Shown here piece after piece: positions 39,188-50,700 of a stretch of DNA of 64,000 nucleotides. The DNA comes from Ophthalmolycus amberensis (Eukaryota; Chordata; Actinopteri; Perciformes; Zoarcidae). The notes under the pieces are model-generated. The model did not search any database. It was not told the DNA's origin and saw only the letters and a list, made by a program, of their open reading frames with translations. The translations under genes were made by a program, and so were the position numbers. Numbering within the stretch: the stretch's first letter is position 1; every line of letters starts with the position of its first letter. The stretch lies in the NCBI GenBank assembly GCA_024529925.1, contig JAFEUB010000068.1:1-64000 (forward strand), written 5' to 3'.

Positions 39188-39193
39188 TTTATT
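39188..39193 (-). terminator. elf2: Candidate elf2 polyadenylation signal
   Basis: TTTATT on the plus strand reads AATAAA on the minus strand, about 390 bp downstream of the later of the two possible elf2 stop codons (39,582) and 550 bp after the earlier one. The flanking minus-strand sequence is not diagnostic and other weak signals exist further downstream. Confidence 0.4.
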
Positions 39194-39581
39194 TTGGTTG
39201 GTTGTCATTATTTGCCTCATTTTGTAGTGTTTCAGCTTCTCTTTTGTATTTTCAAGGTTTTTTGAGTCTGTGATGGCGATCCATTTAGAAATCATAAATT
39301 GTAGTGATCAAGGTTGGTCCCTTTACCTTTCACAACATGTCCCTTTAAAGTCTGTGTGTATTCCTGTGAACTCCATACACGACACTGAGATTTCAGTGTG
39401 GTTCTGAGGACCGGCTTGGATCAGTTAAGTTCTAAGTAGCAACAAAGAAGATGTAAAAACAAGTTCAGGACTAAAAACAGGCCTTCAGGAGTCTTTTAAA
39501 GTCTCACAGACTGCTGCTGGTTATTACAAGAGTAAAATGGCGTCAGACATATACAAACTACCACTCTGAAATGTGTACATT

Positions 39582-39758
39582 TCAACACTCCGGCTCTTCA
39601 GTCTTTATCGTCACGTCAGGTGTTTCCAGTTTGATAACCACCTCAGCGTCCACGGCCTCTGATTGGAAGTTCTGGACCGTTTTGGGGTTCACCTGGTTCT
39701 GCTGGACTGCCACCTGCACAGTTTGGACCTGGACTCCTGTTGCCTTCAACTTTTCCAT
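39582..39758 (-). other. elf2: elf2 C-terminal tail in a shifted frame
   Basis: Just past the last in-frame sense codons of elf2 (GAPVTGGVSRWKS, TGA at 39,746-39,748), a different frame opens and runs 58 codons from an ATG at 39,758 to TGA at 39,582-39,584. It starts MEKLKATGVQVQTVQVAVQQ and ends KLETPDVTIKTEEPEC. It is glutamine/valine-rich like the preceding ELF2 activation region and contains two psi-K-x-E sumoylation-type motifs (IKLE, IKTE). That character suggests it is the true C-terminus, separated by an indel. The shifted frame is blocked upstream by a TAA at about 39,806, so the break must lie between about 39,748 and 39,806. It could be an assembly error, a real truncating allele or a short chance frame; the first is most likely. 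Confidence 0.6.
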
Positions 39759-42700
39759 CGTGAGACTCCTCCTGTTACCGGTGCTCCTATCATCAGCTCT
39801 GAACCATTAATGATGCCGCTTATGATCCGAGGGTGTGCCGTCACCGTCCTGGCTGTTGATACGGTTACTACTCCCGCCCCGCTACCCGGCTGTGAAACCA
39901 CCAGAGTCTGTGGTTGCGTCTGCGTCGGCACAGTGAGTCTCATCACTTGCGTTCCGGGGGCGACGCTGACAGGGGCCAGAGCCCGGACCATCAGGGGGCT
40001 CCTGAGGAGGCTGATACCTGCCGCGGAACCCCCGATGCTGGGCTTGTTTGAGCCTGTGGACGTTTGGAGGTGACACTGAGCTAACTGGTGGGCTGGGATT
40101 GTGATGATCTTTGCCAGTTGGACAGTGATCTTGTCTCCGTTCTCTGCTGTGGCTGGGACCATGGTGGGGATGGTCTGGATCACAACCTACCCAAAAAACA
40201 CACATTCATTTAAAAACCAAAAATGTTACATGTTAACAATTTCCTTGATTGATCTATAAGCCTGTACAGAACCAAATAGAACGCAGTTTATTACCAGTTT
40301 CACAATTATGAAAGTATTTTTCAGCATTTCCGAGCAGTATATAACAATAATTCCTAATAATGTAATTGAAGCAACAAGGACAGCAGAAAATGGAAAGATG
40401 GATGGATTAAAAATTATTAATTCAAAAGGTTCCATTAAGGTTTTGCTAAAATTGACAGTTGCAGCTTCTCAGCTGCCATAGTTCATAGTAGAACAGATAC
40501 TATGCTGTGATACTTGTACTTGTATCACAGCAAGTAGAAGTACTTGAATGAGTTTCCACACACACACCTTCTGTTGAGAGTTGTTGTTACCAGCAGCACC
40601 AATGGCAGAAGTGTTGGTGAGAAGGGTGGTGTGGCCGGCTGCCCCTGTGGAGATCTTCTGACCCAGTGATGTTGTCGTCATCATCACAGGCACCTGCATT
40701 GCCAAACGCACCGTCCTGTGGACGAGAGGTAAGAAAGCAAACAGTCAAAGTCAATACTTGCTGGTGGTAACAGATGTAGCCACTTGCATTAGTACTGGTA
40801 ATATGAGAAACCCTTTAACTGGATGTCTCATCTCACTGCAGGGGGTCTAACCTGGGCCCAGTGGCAGTTGGGATGATAGCCGTATGAGACTGCTGACTCC
40901 CATCCAATGCTCCTGAAACAGACATTATCCTTGGTATCCCGGTGACCATTGCCGCACCACCTCCTGCCACCGCTTTGCTGCCTGTGGCGACGGTAGCATG
41001 GACCACGTTGGCCCTGTTCCCGCCCCGCAAGATGTTGGGCTTCTTGGACGACGACAGCTCGGTGGCCTGCAGCAGCATGTCCGACAGAGGTGGCACGCAC
41101 TGGTAGGATACGGCCTCTGAGCCGATCAGATCGTCGGGGGAGGGCATGTCTGCCTTGTCGTCGTCGATGATGACTATGTTTTTGGGCATGTCTTTGAACT
41201 GGTAGACCAACCGCTGGCCCTCTACCTTGGCGAGGATGCCGCGCTGGTAGTAATATCTAAAGGGAAAAACGATAATCAGGAATTGCAATGCTGCTTTCCA
41301 AATACACAATTATGAAATCTCCGCCTCCCAAAAAAGCCCAGACACACACTGCTCACCTGAGTGCCCGTCCCATGGTCTCATAGTTCATGTCAGGTTTGTT
41401 CTTGTGTTTCCCCCACAGCTTTGACACGGCCTTCGAGTCGACCAGTTTGAAGATGCCCTTCTCCCTCTGAGTCCACTTGATGTACCTGGGACAGGTGTTT
41501 TTGTCCTGGAGGAGGTCCAACAGGAACTCCCAGAGGTAGGTGGTGCTCCCTGCTGGAAATCAAGCAAATTGAATGCACTGATAAATAGTAACCTGTATTC
41601 ATCCGGTGCTTTGCACTACATAAATACATAAATGTTTAGCATAGACAGTAATATTAGCACTACTCAGTACCTTTCCCTTCTCTTGGTTTCTTCTTGATGC
41701 CGAGGTCTAGTGAGCCGTTGGAAATAGATGACTGATGCGTCTTTGGCTTCCGTCCAGCTTTATCAAGGAAACATTTCAAATAGGACTTCATCATTCTCTT
41801 TCATTGATGAAACATTTTGTGAGCTCGAGTTTAGACCCAACAGTAAAACTCTACCACTAGATGGTGCTCTTAGATGAACTCAATAACTGTAATTAACAGT
41901 GGAAGTCTGGATTTTGGTTTGAGGCCTGGCTCGTGAGGCAAGATTAATCACTGGGCCGCCAGATGTTTTCGATTTAAAACTTTACCCTTTTCCAAATGTT
42001 GACTCTCCACACTCTGCAATATGGTGCTGATAGTGGGTCTACAACTGCATGAAATAGAGTTTTAACACATCTGTATGCTATTTTCCACAGCTTTGGACTA
42101 CTGAGGGTTCACTTTTCTCAGTTTATAGATGTATTCTGTGTTGGAGCTTTAACAAGAACTTAAAAATCTTTCTGTCTACCTCTCCTCTTCCTGACAGGCT
42201 CGTGGCCTGGCTCTGGTTCTTCAAGCAGGGTGACCATCTCCTCATCTTCCTCCTCGCAGCACTCCTCTGTCGATATCTCCACCTCTGTCTCTGTAATCAT
42301 GTCGGGACGCATGGCGGCGTGAAGGAAGTCTGGTGTCACTATACAAGGCGGGATAAAAGCGTCTGGATGGAGGTATTAAAGAGGGAAGAGTTAAGCTTAA
42401 AGAAATATTTAAGCTGGAATACCCTATATATATCAGGGTAGGAAATTTACATATTTTTTAGGGGGCAATTTTTGCCCCCACTGACTGAAATCCAGGGGCA
42501 TTTAAAAAAAATTGGGGGCACTTTTTGAAACTTGTGAAATAACATTTAACCTTTGTTCAAAATAATAAATATACTTATTTAGGCTGACAGTATATGAGCA
42601 ATTGTCATCAAATGGCAATAATAAGACTATTAGGCAGTAGTCTACAGATTCAAAGTGTTTTGTTAGATTTTTTGAACAAAAACAAACATCAGACAATCAT

Positions 42701-44722
42701 ATTCAATTTTATTCGTATTTCTTTGTAGTTATTAAATGCTTTAAACAACGATTAACAATTATTAAGTCAACGATGCTTTGATTACATATACATAAGTCAT
42801 TGTATGAAATTATTGAGAAAAATATTTTTGTAGCACCTTAAAAATTTCTAAAATGTGCCATTTGAGTTTTTGCTTACTAAAATATCTTAATTGACTGTCA
42901 GTCAGGTATTATTCATTTCCTGCAACCCTCAAATCAAAGAATAAAGACACTTTACACACAAGTTAGGTGTATTTTCCCTTTAACTCACTCGAGTTTAGGT
43001 AGCATGCAGGTAGCATGTTTTATACTTAATATGAATATAATTCATTTAATCTGATTTCCATTATGCAATATGTATACTTTGTTGGCATCTTATTCTGAAA
43101 AACGGATGTTTGTCTGAAGAAACCGGATGTTGTCTCACGTTAAACTTTCCGCTAACTTTCAAAGTCCTTCACTCGCTCCCGATCTGTGCCGTTTGAATGC
43201 GTTTACCGTGAATTTCAGCATATACCGTACTTTCCGGACTATAGAGCGCACCGGTATATAGGCCGCACCAGCTGATTTTTAAAAGAAAAAAGCATGTGTA
43301 CATAGATAAGCCGCACTGGTCTATAAGCCGCAGGTGTCCCCGTTGAACAGCAAGATGCTTTTAACAGTACTAAAGTTGTCTTCTTCTATGAACATCATAA
43401 CATGTCGCTAGCTTCTAAGCTAATTTTAACATTATGGCCAATGGGGAAATGCTAACCGCGATTAGCATTAGCGAATATATAATATATCTTTGTACATCTT
43501 TTCATGCAGACATACTTGCATTACAGACTAAGGTCTCTCACGGCTACCAAACGAAAAGCAATGAGGCAATAACTGTTGTTGCTCATAGCTCTGAATAGCT
43601 GTTGTGCTAGCAGCAGCTGGCCAAGCCAGTTAGCCGTAAATGCTATTCAGAGCTATGAGCAGAGAAGATCAGCTTTTTCTCAAGTCTGCCAGTGGATCCT
43701 AACAGCTCGGAACAGTGTGAAAGAATCCATCATCACCAACGGGTTCTGAAATGCTGGTATACTATGATATTAAGGGGACAGCGTAATGAGGACGACAACG
43801 CAAGCTCAGGGGCGGATTTGCCCCGGTTCATGATGTGGTGTGTTCAAGGACCCAAATGCATACTCGTTTTTTCCAGTTTTTTTTCCAGTTCTACAAAACT
43901 TGTTCTGCAAAACTTGTTCAAGAGTTTTTTTGTGTGCGTGTTTTTGAGTGAGAGAAATAAATGTTTTGTAGAACTGGAAAAAAAAACTGGAAAAAAAAAA
44001 AATCTGGAAAAAACGAGTCTGCATTTGGGTCCTTGAACACACCACATCATGAACCGGGGCAAATCCGCCCCTGAGCTTGCGTTGTCGTCCTCATTACGCT
44101 GTCCCCTTAATATCATAGTATACCAGCCTTTCAGAACCCGTTGGTGATGATGGATTCTTTCACACTGTTCCGAGCTGTTAGGATCCACTGGCAGACTTGA
44201 GAAAAAGCTGATCTTCTCTGCTCATAGCTCTGAATAGCATTTACGGCTAACTGGCTTGCTGCTGTTAGACCGGAACCGGAAGTTGCGGTTGTTGTTGTGG
44301 CGGAGAAAAGCTAGGGAAAAATCCGTATATAAAGCGCACCGGACTATAAGCCGACACCTCAAAGCATGGGGTAAAAAGTAGCGACTTATAGTCCGAAAAG
44401 TACGGTAGGTGCACTCAAATGTAAGTGTCTGCTGACTTGACCGCAGTCTCGCAGTTACAGGTCTGATTAAGAAGCGCTCCATTTATTTATTTGTTTAGAA
44501 AGTTCGGTTCTTCACGCACACGCAACATCAGTCAAGGCGAAAATCAAAACCATTCTATGGCAACTGGACCGGGTCATATAGACTACAATGTTTTTGACAA
44601 GTTCATTAAATTATCATTATTAGAGGAAATTATGGGGGCATTTTTTGCCCCTCTCCTCGTGATATCTGGGGCAAAATTACATTTCTTAGGGGCAGTTTTG
44701 CCCTCGTGTATTTCCGACGCTG

Positions 44723-44794
<72 letters not shown>

Positions 44795-47700
44795 TTCTTT
44801 ATGTTCAAACTACAGTAAAGATAACAGACCAACCACATTTAGTATTTAACCACACCTCACCACATAGATGTATACAATTATGTTGAGTTTATTATGAAAC
44901 ATAACAACGTTTGAAGTGTAACCATTTGTAAATTGTGTTTTGGGCTGTTATTAGTGAGAGTGTTTTACCTGGGCTACGGTCTTCTCTGAGGCTGGAAGGT
45001 GAATCCATGCGTAGCAGAGCCTCTGCAGCCTCAAAGGTCTTGTCATAGCAGTGAATACTGGTGCCATGGACAGAAGCCTCCACTGAAACACACAGAATCA
45101 ATGAATAAATAGTTAAGTGAAAATAAAATGACTGGTTTAGCCCAGTGGAACATTTTTCTTACACGAGTTACAATTTGATTTCCCATATCAAATGTAAGCA
45201 AACGACTTAATTATTTCCCCAAAGGAAAAATACTCCCAACAACGGCTCGTCACACAATAAACACAGTGCTGCAACAAACAAAATGCAACTACATGGCGCC
45301 CCCTAGTGAAAAGATGAATTGCACAAAATTATTTAGCAATTTCAGTAAACAACACTTTCACCGTTCCATCCAGGCACAGTACCGTACTTTTCGGACTATA
45401 AGCCGCTACTTTTTACCCCACGCGTTGAGGCATCGGCTTATAGTCCGGTGCGATTTATATACGGATTTTTCCGAAGCTTTTCTACGCCACAACAACAACC
45501 GCAACTTCCGGTTCCGGTCTAACACAACATTTACTAGCTCCCGACACAGAACAGTTGCTACAAGCAACCCCTCTGCTACCAGCTGTTACTGACAGGGTCG
45601 CTACAATATGGATGAAGTACCTTTGACCTACCTCTCACTAGGACTGTTAACAAAAAAGGTTGAACGGCAAGATGCTTTTAACAGTACATGTCCGACTCGC
45701 TAGCTTCTAAGCTAATTTTAACATTACCGCCAATGGGGAAATGCTAACCGCGATTAGCATTAGCGAATATATAATATATCTTTGTACATCTTTTCATGCA
45801 GACATACTTGCATTACAGACTAAGGTCTCTCACGGCTACCAAACGAAAAGCAATGAGGCAATAACTGTTGTTGCTCATAGCTCTGAATAGCTGTTGTGCT
45901 AGCAGCAACTGGCCAAGCCAGTTAGCCGTAAATGCTATTCAGAGCTATGAGCAACGTAGACACGCTGCATGAGAAGATCAGCTTTTTCTCAAGTCTGCCA
46001 GTGGATCCTAACAGCGCGGAGCAGTGTGAAAGAATACACCATCACCAACGGGTTCCGAAAGGCTGGACTACTACGAGATGAAGAGGACAGCGCAATGAGG
46101 AGGACAGGCAAGCTCAGGGACGGATTTGCCTCGGGAGCAAAGTGACACTGAGGGTGCAGACGAAACACGGACTGCAAGCACGAACGAAGCAATTCTGAGG
46201 CTGTTTAATTCCGACACTGAAGAAGAGGACTTCAATGGTTTTAGTGCACAGGAGGACGAAGGCGATAGCGATCAATAGCGATCCTGCGTGTTTTTGTGTG
46301 CATGTTTTTGAGTGAGAGAAATAAATCATCTTGGTTTGCAATAAGACTCTGCTGTCCTGAGTCTGCATTTGGGTCCTTGAACACACCACATCATGTACCT
46401 TCAGTTAGGTAGGTACATGTCCGACTCGCTAGCTTCTAAGCTAATTTTAACATTACGGCCAATGGGGAAATGCTAACCGCGATTAGCATTAGCGAATATA
46501 ATATATCTTCGTACATCTTTTCATGCAGACATACTTACAGACTAACGTCTCTCAAGGCTACCAAACGGAAGAAGTGAAACGAAGCAGCGTGTCTTCTCAT
46601 TAGAATCTAAAAGCAACGTAGCCGTAAATGCTACTCAGAGCTACGAGCTACGTGGACACGCTGCTTCGGTTTACTTCTTCCGTATGGTAGCCTTGAGAGA
46701 CCTTAGTCTGTAATGTAAGTGTGTCTGTATTATGGATTTTACGGATTCTGTACCCTCGTGGGGTGGGGTGGGGGTCTGTTTAGCTTTTATTTTAATCAAA
46801 TCAAAGAGGCTACAGATCTGAGTAGAACACCACTAAGCACCTGCCAAAAGGTTGTCCAAACACCACCTGAACAAACAACGAATGGCTGAGATAAAGCAGA
46901 CTATGAAAACACACATATTACTCGCATGCTGTGGGGTGGGGGGGAGGGGGGTACAGTTAGGACAATGTTTAGAAAAGTGTAGCATTCAGCGTGTTGTTGA
47001 AAGCATTTGTCACGGAGAAAAATACCGGAAACAGTCCAGACATATTAAAATAAAAGTCCGAAAAAAAAGTCCGCGCAACATCATCATACCAGCCATTGTA
47101 AACACAATTATACATGAACTAAGATCATATCTGGAAGATATCTAGAAGATTTGCCACAATTGTGGCCAACAATCGACGAACTATGATCGCTGTATGGCGC
47201 TCTCTCCGCCGTCTCACCACGGAGCATATGGCGGATGAATAGCAAAGTGACACTGACGAAAGATTGACTGAAAGCACGAACGAAGCAATTCTGAGGCTGT
47301 TCAATTCCGACACTGAAGAAGAGGACTTTAATGGTTTTAGTGCACAGGAGGACGAAGGCGACAGCGATCAATAGCGATCCTTTCCGGCTCGGATCAGAGG
47401 GATTACCGGTACCGTAAGCCACTTCCCGGCTTGGACCTGTGCGGAGCGCTGGAGACGCCTCCTAGTTGACGTATTACCGTTTTTTACAGTTTTTTTTTAG
47501 TTCTACAAAACTTGTTCAAGAGTTTTTTTGTGTGCGTGTTTTTGAGTGAGAGAAATAAATCATCTTGGTTTGCAATATAACTCTGCTGTCCTGAGTCTGC
47601 ATTTGGGTCCTTGAACACACCACATCATGAACCGGTAGGTAGATGTCCGACTCGCTAAGACAGACTAAGGTCTCTCAAGGCTTTTAGATTCTAATGAGAA

Positions 47701-50700
47701 GACACGCTGCTTCGTTTTACTTCTTCCGTTTGGTAGCCTTGAGAGACCTTAGTCTGTAAGTATGTCTGCATGAAAAGATGTACGAATATATATTATATTC
47801 GCTAATGCTAATCGCGGTTAGCATTTCCCCATTGGCCGTAATGTTAAAATTAGCTTAGAAGCTAGCGACATGTTATGATGTTCAGAGAAGAAGACAACTT
47901 TAGTACTGTTAAAAGCATCTTGCTGTTCAACGGGGACACCTGCGGCCTATATACCGGTGCGCTCTATATAGGGTTGGGTATCGAAAAACGGTGCCGGTAT
48001 GGAACCGGTTCCCATACGTCCGGTACCTACCGGACCGAAACGCAACGCAGATTTCGGTGCTTCGTTTCGGTGCCTGAGCCGATTGAAATACTTTTTTTGA
48101 CACTACTCTGATGACTCCGTCCTAGCAGCAGGACTCGGTCCTCCGCTCCTCACTCATAGTATTATTACAACGGGGACTTAGCGCTGCCGCTCATAAGCAC
48201 AACAACACAGGCACGCGGAAGCTTCTTCTTCTCCTACTTTGAGACCAACTGGCGGTTGGCAAACGACGAATTGGCGCATTACCGCCACCAACTGGTAAAA
48301 TAAAATAAGTCATGAGATGTGTCGTATTTTGCCAGAGAAGGAAAATATGCTCATATTTCTGCAAAATAATTGCTGAAGTTTGAAGCTGTAGTGTGTGTAC
48401 AGAGTGTGTGTATTTTGTATTTATTTATATTTATTTAAGTATACTCTAAACTGTTAACAGTTAACATATTGTTCATAGTTAAAAAGTTTGAAGCTGTAGT
48501 TTGAAGCCAAGTGTTTTGTATTTATTTATATTTATAGTATACTTTAAACAGTTAATATATTGTTCAATTTGAAGAAAAAAGTATCGGTTCAGGCACCGGT
48601 ATCGTTTTAAAAGTATCGTTTTAGCACCGGTATCGGAAAAAACCCAAACGATACCCAACCCTAGCTCTATAGTCCGAAAAGTACGGCATGTAAAGTTTGA
48701 ACTTCACAGTATGAAGTGTCTTAACTATATTGCCTCTTTAAATTGGTTGAACTACTTATCATGACGATGGAGATGCCAGGATTGGTTCAGGATACTCAAA
48801 GAGTGATATGAGGAATGTCGCCCCTATAGGCTTTCACAAATATGGCAAGACTTGGCACAGAAACAATGCTGTTTGAATAGAAAATGGGATTCAGCCTGAA
48901 GGAAATGGTACGCTGCCCCATCTGGGACCCTGAGAAGGAACCCAGGGCACCTGCTGTCGGTGTCAATCACTGGTGGGAATCACGAGCTCCCGTTACACCC
49001 TGCCCTGTCCATGTTTGGCTATCTCACTGAGGCAACAGGCACAGCATGGGGAGAAATGGACTATCTTTAGATTGTCTCACTCATTCAATTCCCTCTCACA
49101 AACAAACAGGACATGCTGGCAGCCACCACAGCAGAGACTCTATAGCTTACCGAGCTGTCCTTAAAACCAGGCAGCCGTGTAATAACACCACCAAAAGGCG
49201 TGAGGGCAGAAAGCTGTGGCTTGACCTACATAACCACTTTAGCCATTTCGAGTCTGTCCAAAATGTTGGGATTTTGATTTATTCTTCAACTATTGTGTAT
49301 GAAAAATACAAACATATAGAATTGTGTACATCACATGCGGGTGTAATATAAAAGTATTATAATTAATAGAAGTTAGGAAAATGAAAATAATTATCAACTA
49401 GTCCGACAAAATGTAGTGCGGCCTCTGATGACTTCCGTGTTTACAGTCCTCATCCTTTCCCTCCAGTTCTCTTCGAAGAAGCTCACTAATCCTCTTGTCA
49501 CTCAACTACCACCTCACCTCCCATTGGCTTATTTTCCGGTTAACAGCCCGCCCCCGGTAGAATCTGATTGGCCTACTGCTGACGTTCCAAGAGCGCACAC
49601 GCTATTGGACTAATGGGCGAGTCAATCAACGACACACCACGCCCTCTCCGCACACAATGCTTCCGCCATCGAAACGGGACAAAATACTTTGAAATTTGCG
49701 AAAAACCCGGGTGGAAACGACGCGTTGTTTTCGCAACACGTAGCCCATTAACACTAACTGTTAAACCCCGAGTGATATCACACATGTGTATTTACAGGTC
49801 AGTGTAGCTGCACTTGAAACAGCCATAGGGAAGAAAGCAAGTGAGCCAGGCCACCCCACGCTTCAATCAGTGCAACACGATAACGGGACACCAAAACACA
49901 ACAAATATCAAAACATCCGAAATTTGAATATTGAAATAGGGCCACCTCTCATACAATACGCATAAATACACACGATGGTCATTACTTTTCAGGTCAAATG
50001 GACTGTTATTTAGAGACAACGTGTGAGGACGTACTACACACAAGTACCACAAATGGAAAAAAAACTCAAGCCAGCCACACATAATATTAACAATATTACT
50101 ACACCGGGTGATATATGGCTGCGTGTAACATATTCATGCTAGTAAAAACAACACCCACATGTCCTTCCGACTCAGACAGCGTGGCAAAGACGTAGGAAAG
50201 ACAACATCTTTTCACTTCCTGGTTGTGCAGGGTCGATCTGCACATTGTTATCCTAACTCATGTTGCAGCGGGAATAATATGCAACAACATGCAAAACACA
50301 CTTCGTGCAGATAACGATCCGTTTGTGCAGACTGGCAAGCCTTGCGGAAGTTTTTCCCCCTCTTAAACCGGGTCCGGTCAACCGTGTAGCAACGCCATGC
50401 AGGTTGCTACCAAGGTGATCACTTCCTGATTGCCCTCCTCCATTACTTCAGCACCCTACTCAGCGGACTGAAGCGCAGCGGACGAGGGGGTCCAAACACA
50501 AATCCGTACGTTACAGTAAGCTCCCGGATCGAGGGTATAAGTACACAAAGATACGTTACCGGCTCGGATGAGTAGATCGAGCTGGTTTGCGTGCCCCTCA
50601 TGCTGCGAAGTCGCCATGTTTTCCCCCTTGCTGTAGATTCACATTGACTTCTCACTGAATTGTATAGGAAGCTACTAGCTCAGATCACTCCGCCGCAAAT

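Larger units (their letters stand above)
45382..48686. mobile_element. TA-target (pogo/Tc1-mariner-like) element, copy 2, rearranged
   Basis: It begins TA|CCGTACTTTTCGGACTATAA and ends TATAGTCCGAAAAGTACGG|CA, the same terminal inverted repeats as copy 1; the right TA appears mutated to CA. Inside are several direct and inverted copies of one internal segment (CGCTAGCTTCTAAGCTAATT at about 45,697 and 46,426; its complement near 47,845), two relics of an acidic protein tail, and a hAT insertion at 47,969-48,663. It is therefore a mosaic of more than one insertion or of internal duplications. It lies in the long elf2 intron. Confidence 0.65.

Noticed and set aside
43692..44188. Two 114-aa proteins on opposite strands with the same start
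   Set aside because: They are the two arms of a transposon fold-back, not genes.
44491..44886. 131-aa plus frame and its minus-strand counterpart
   Set aside because: They cross a CA microsatellite and transposon sequence; poly-TH / poly-CV stretches are artefacts.
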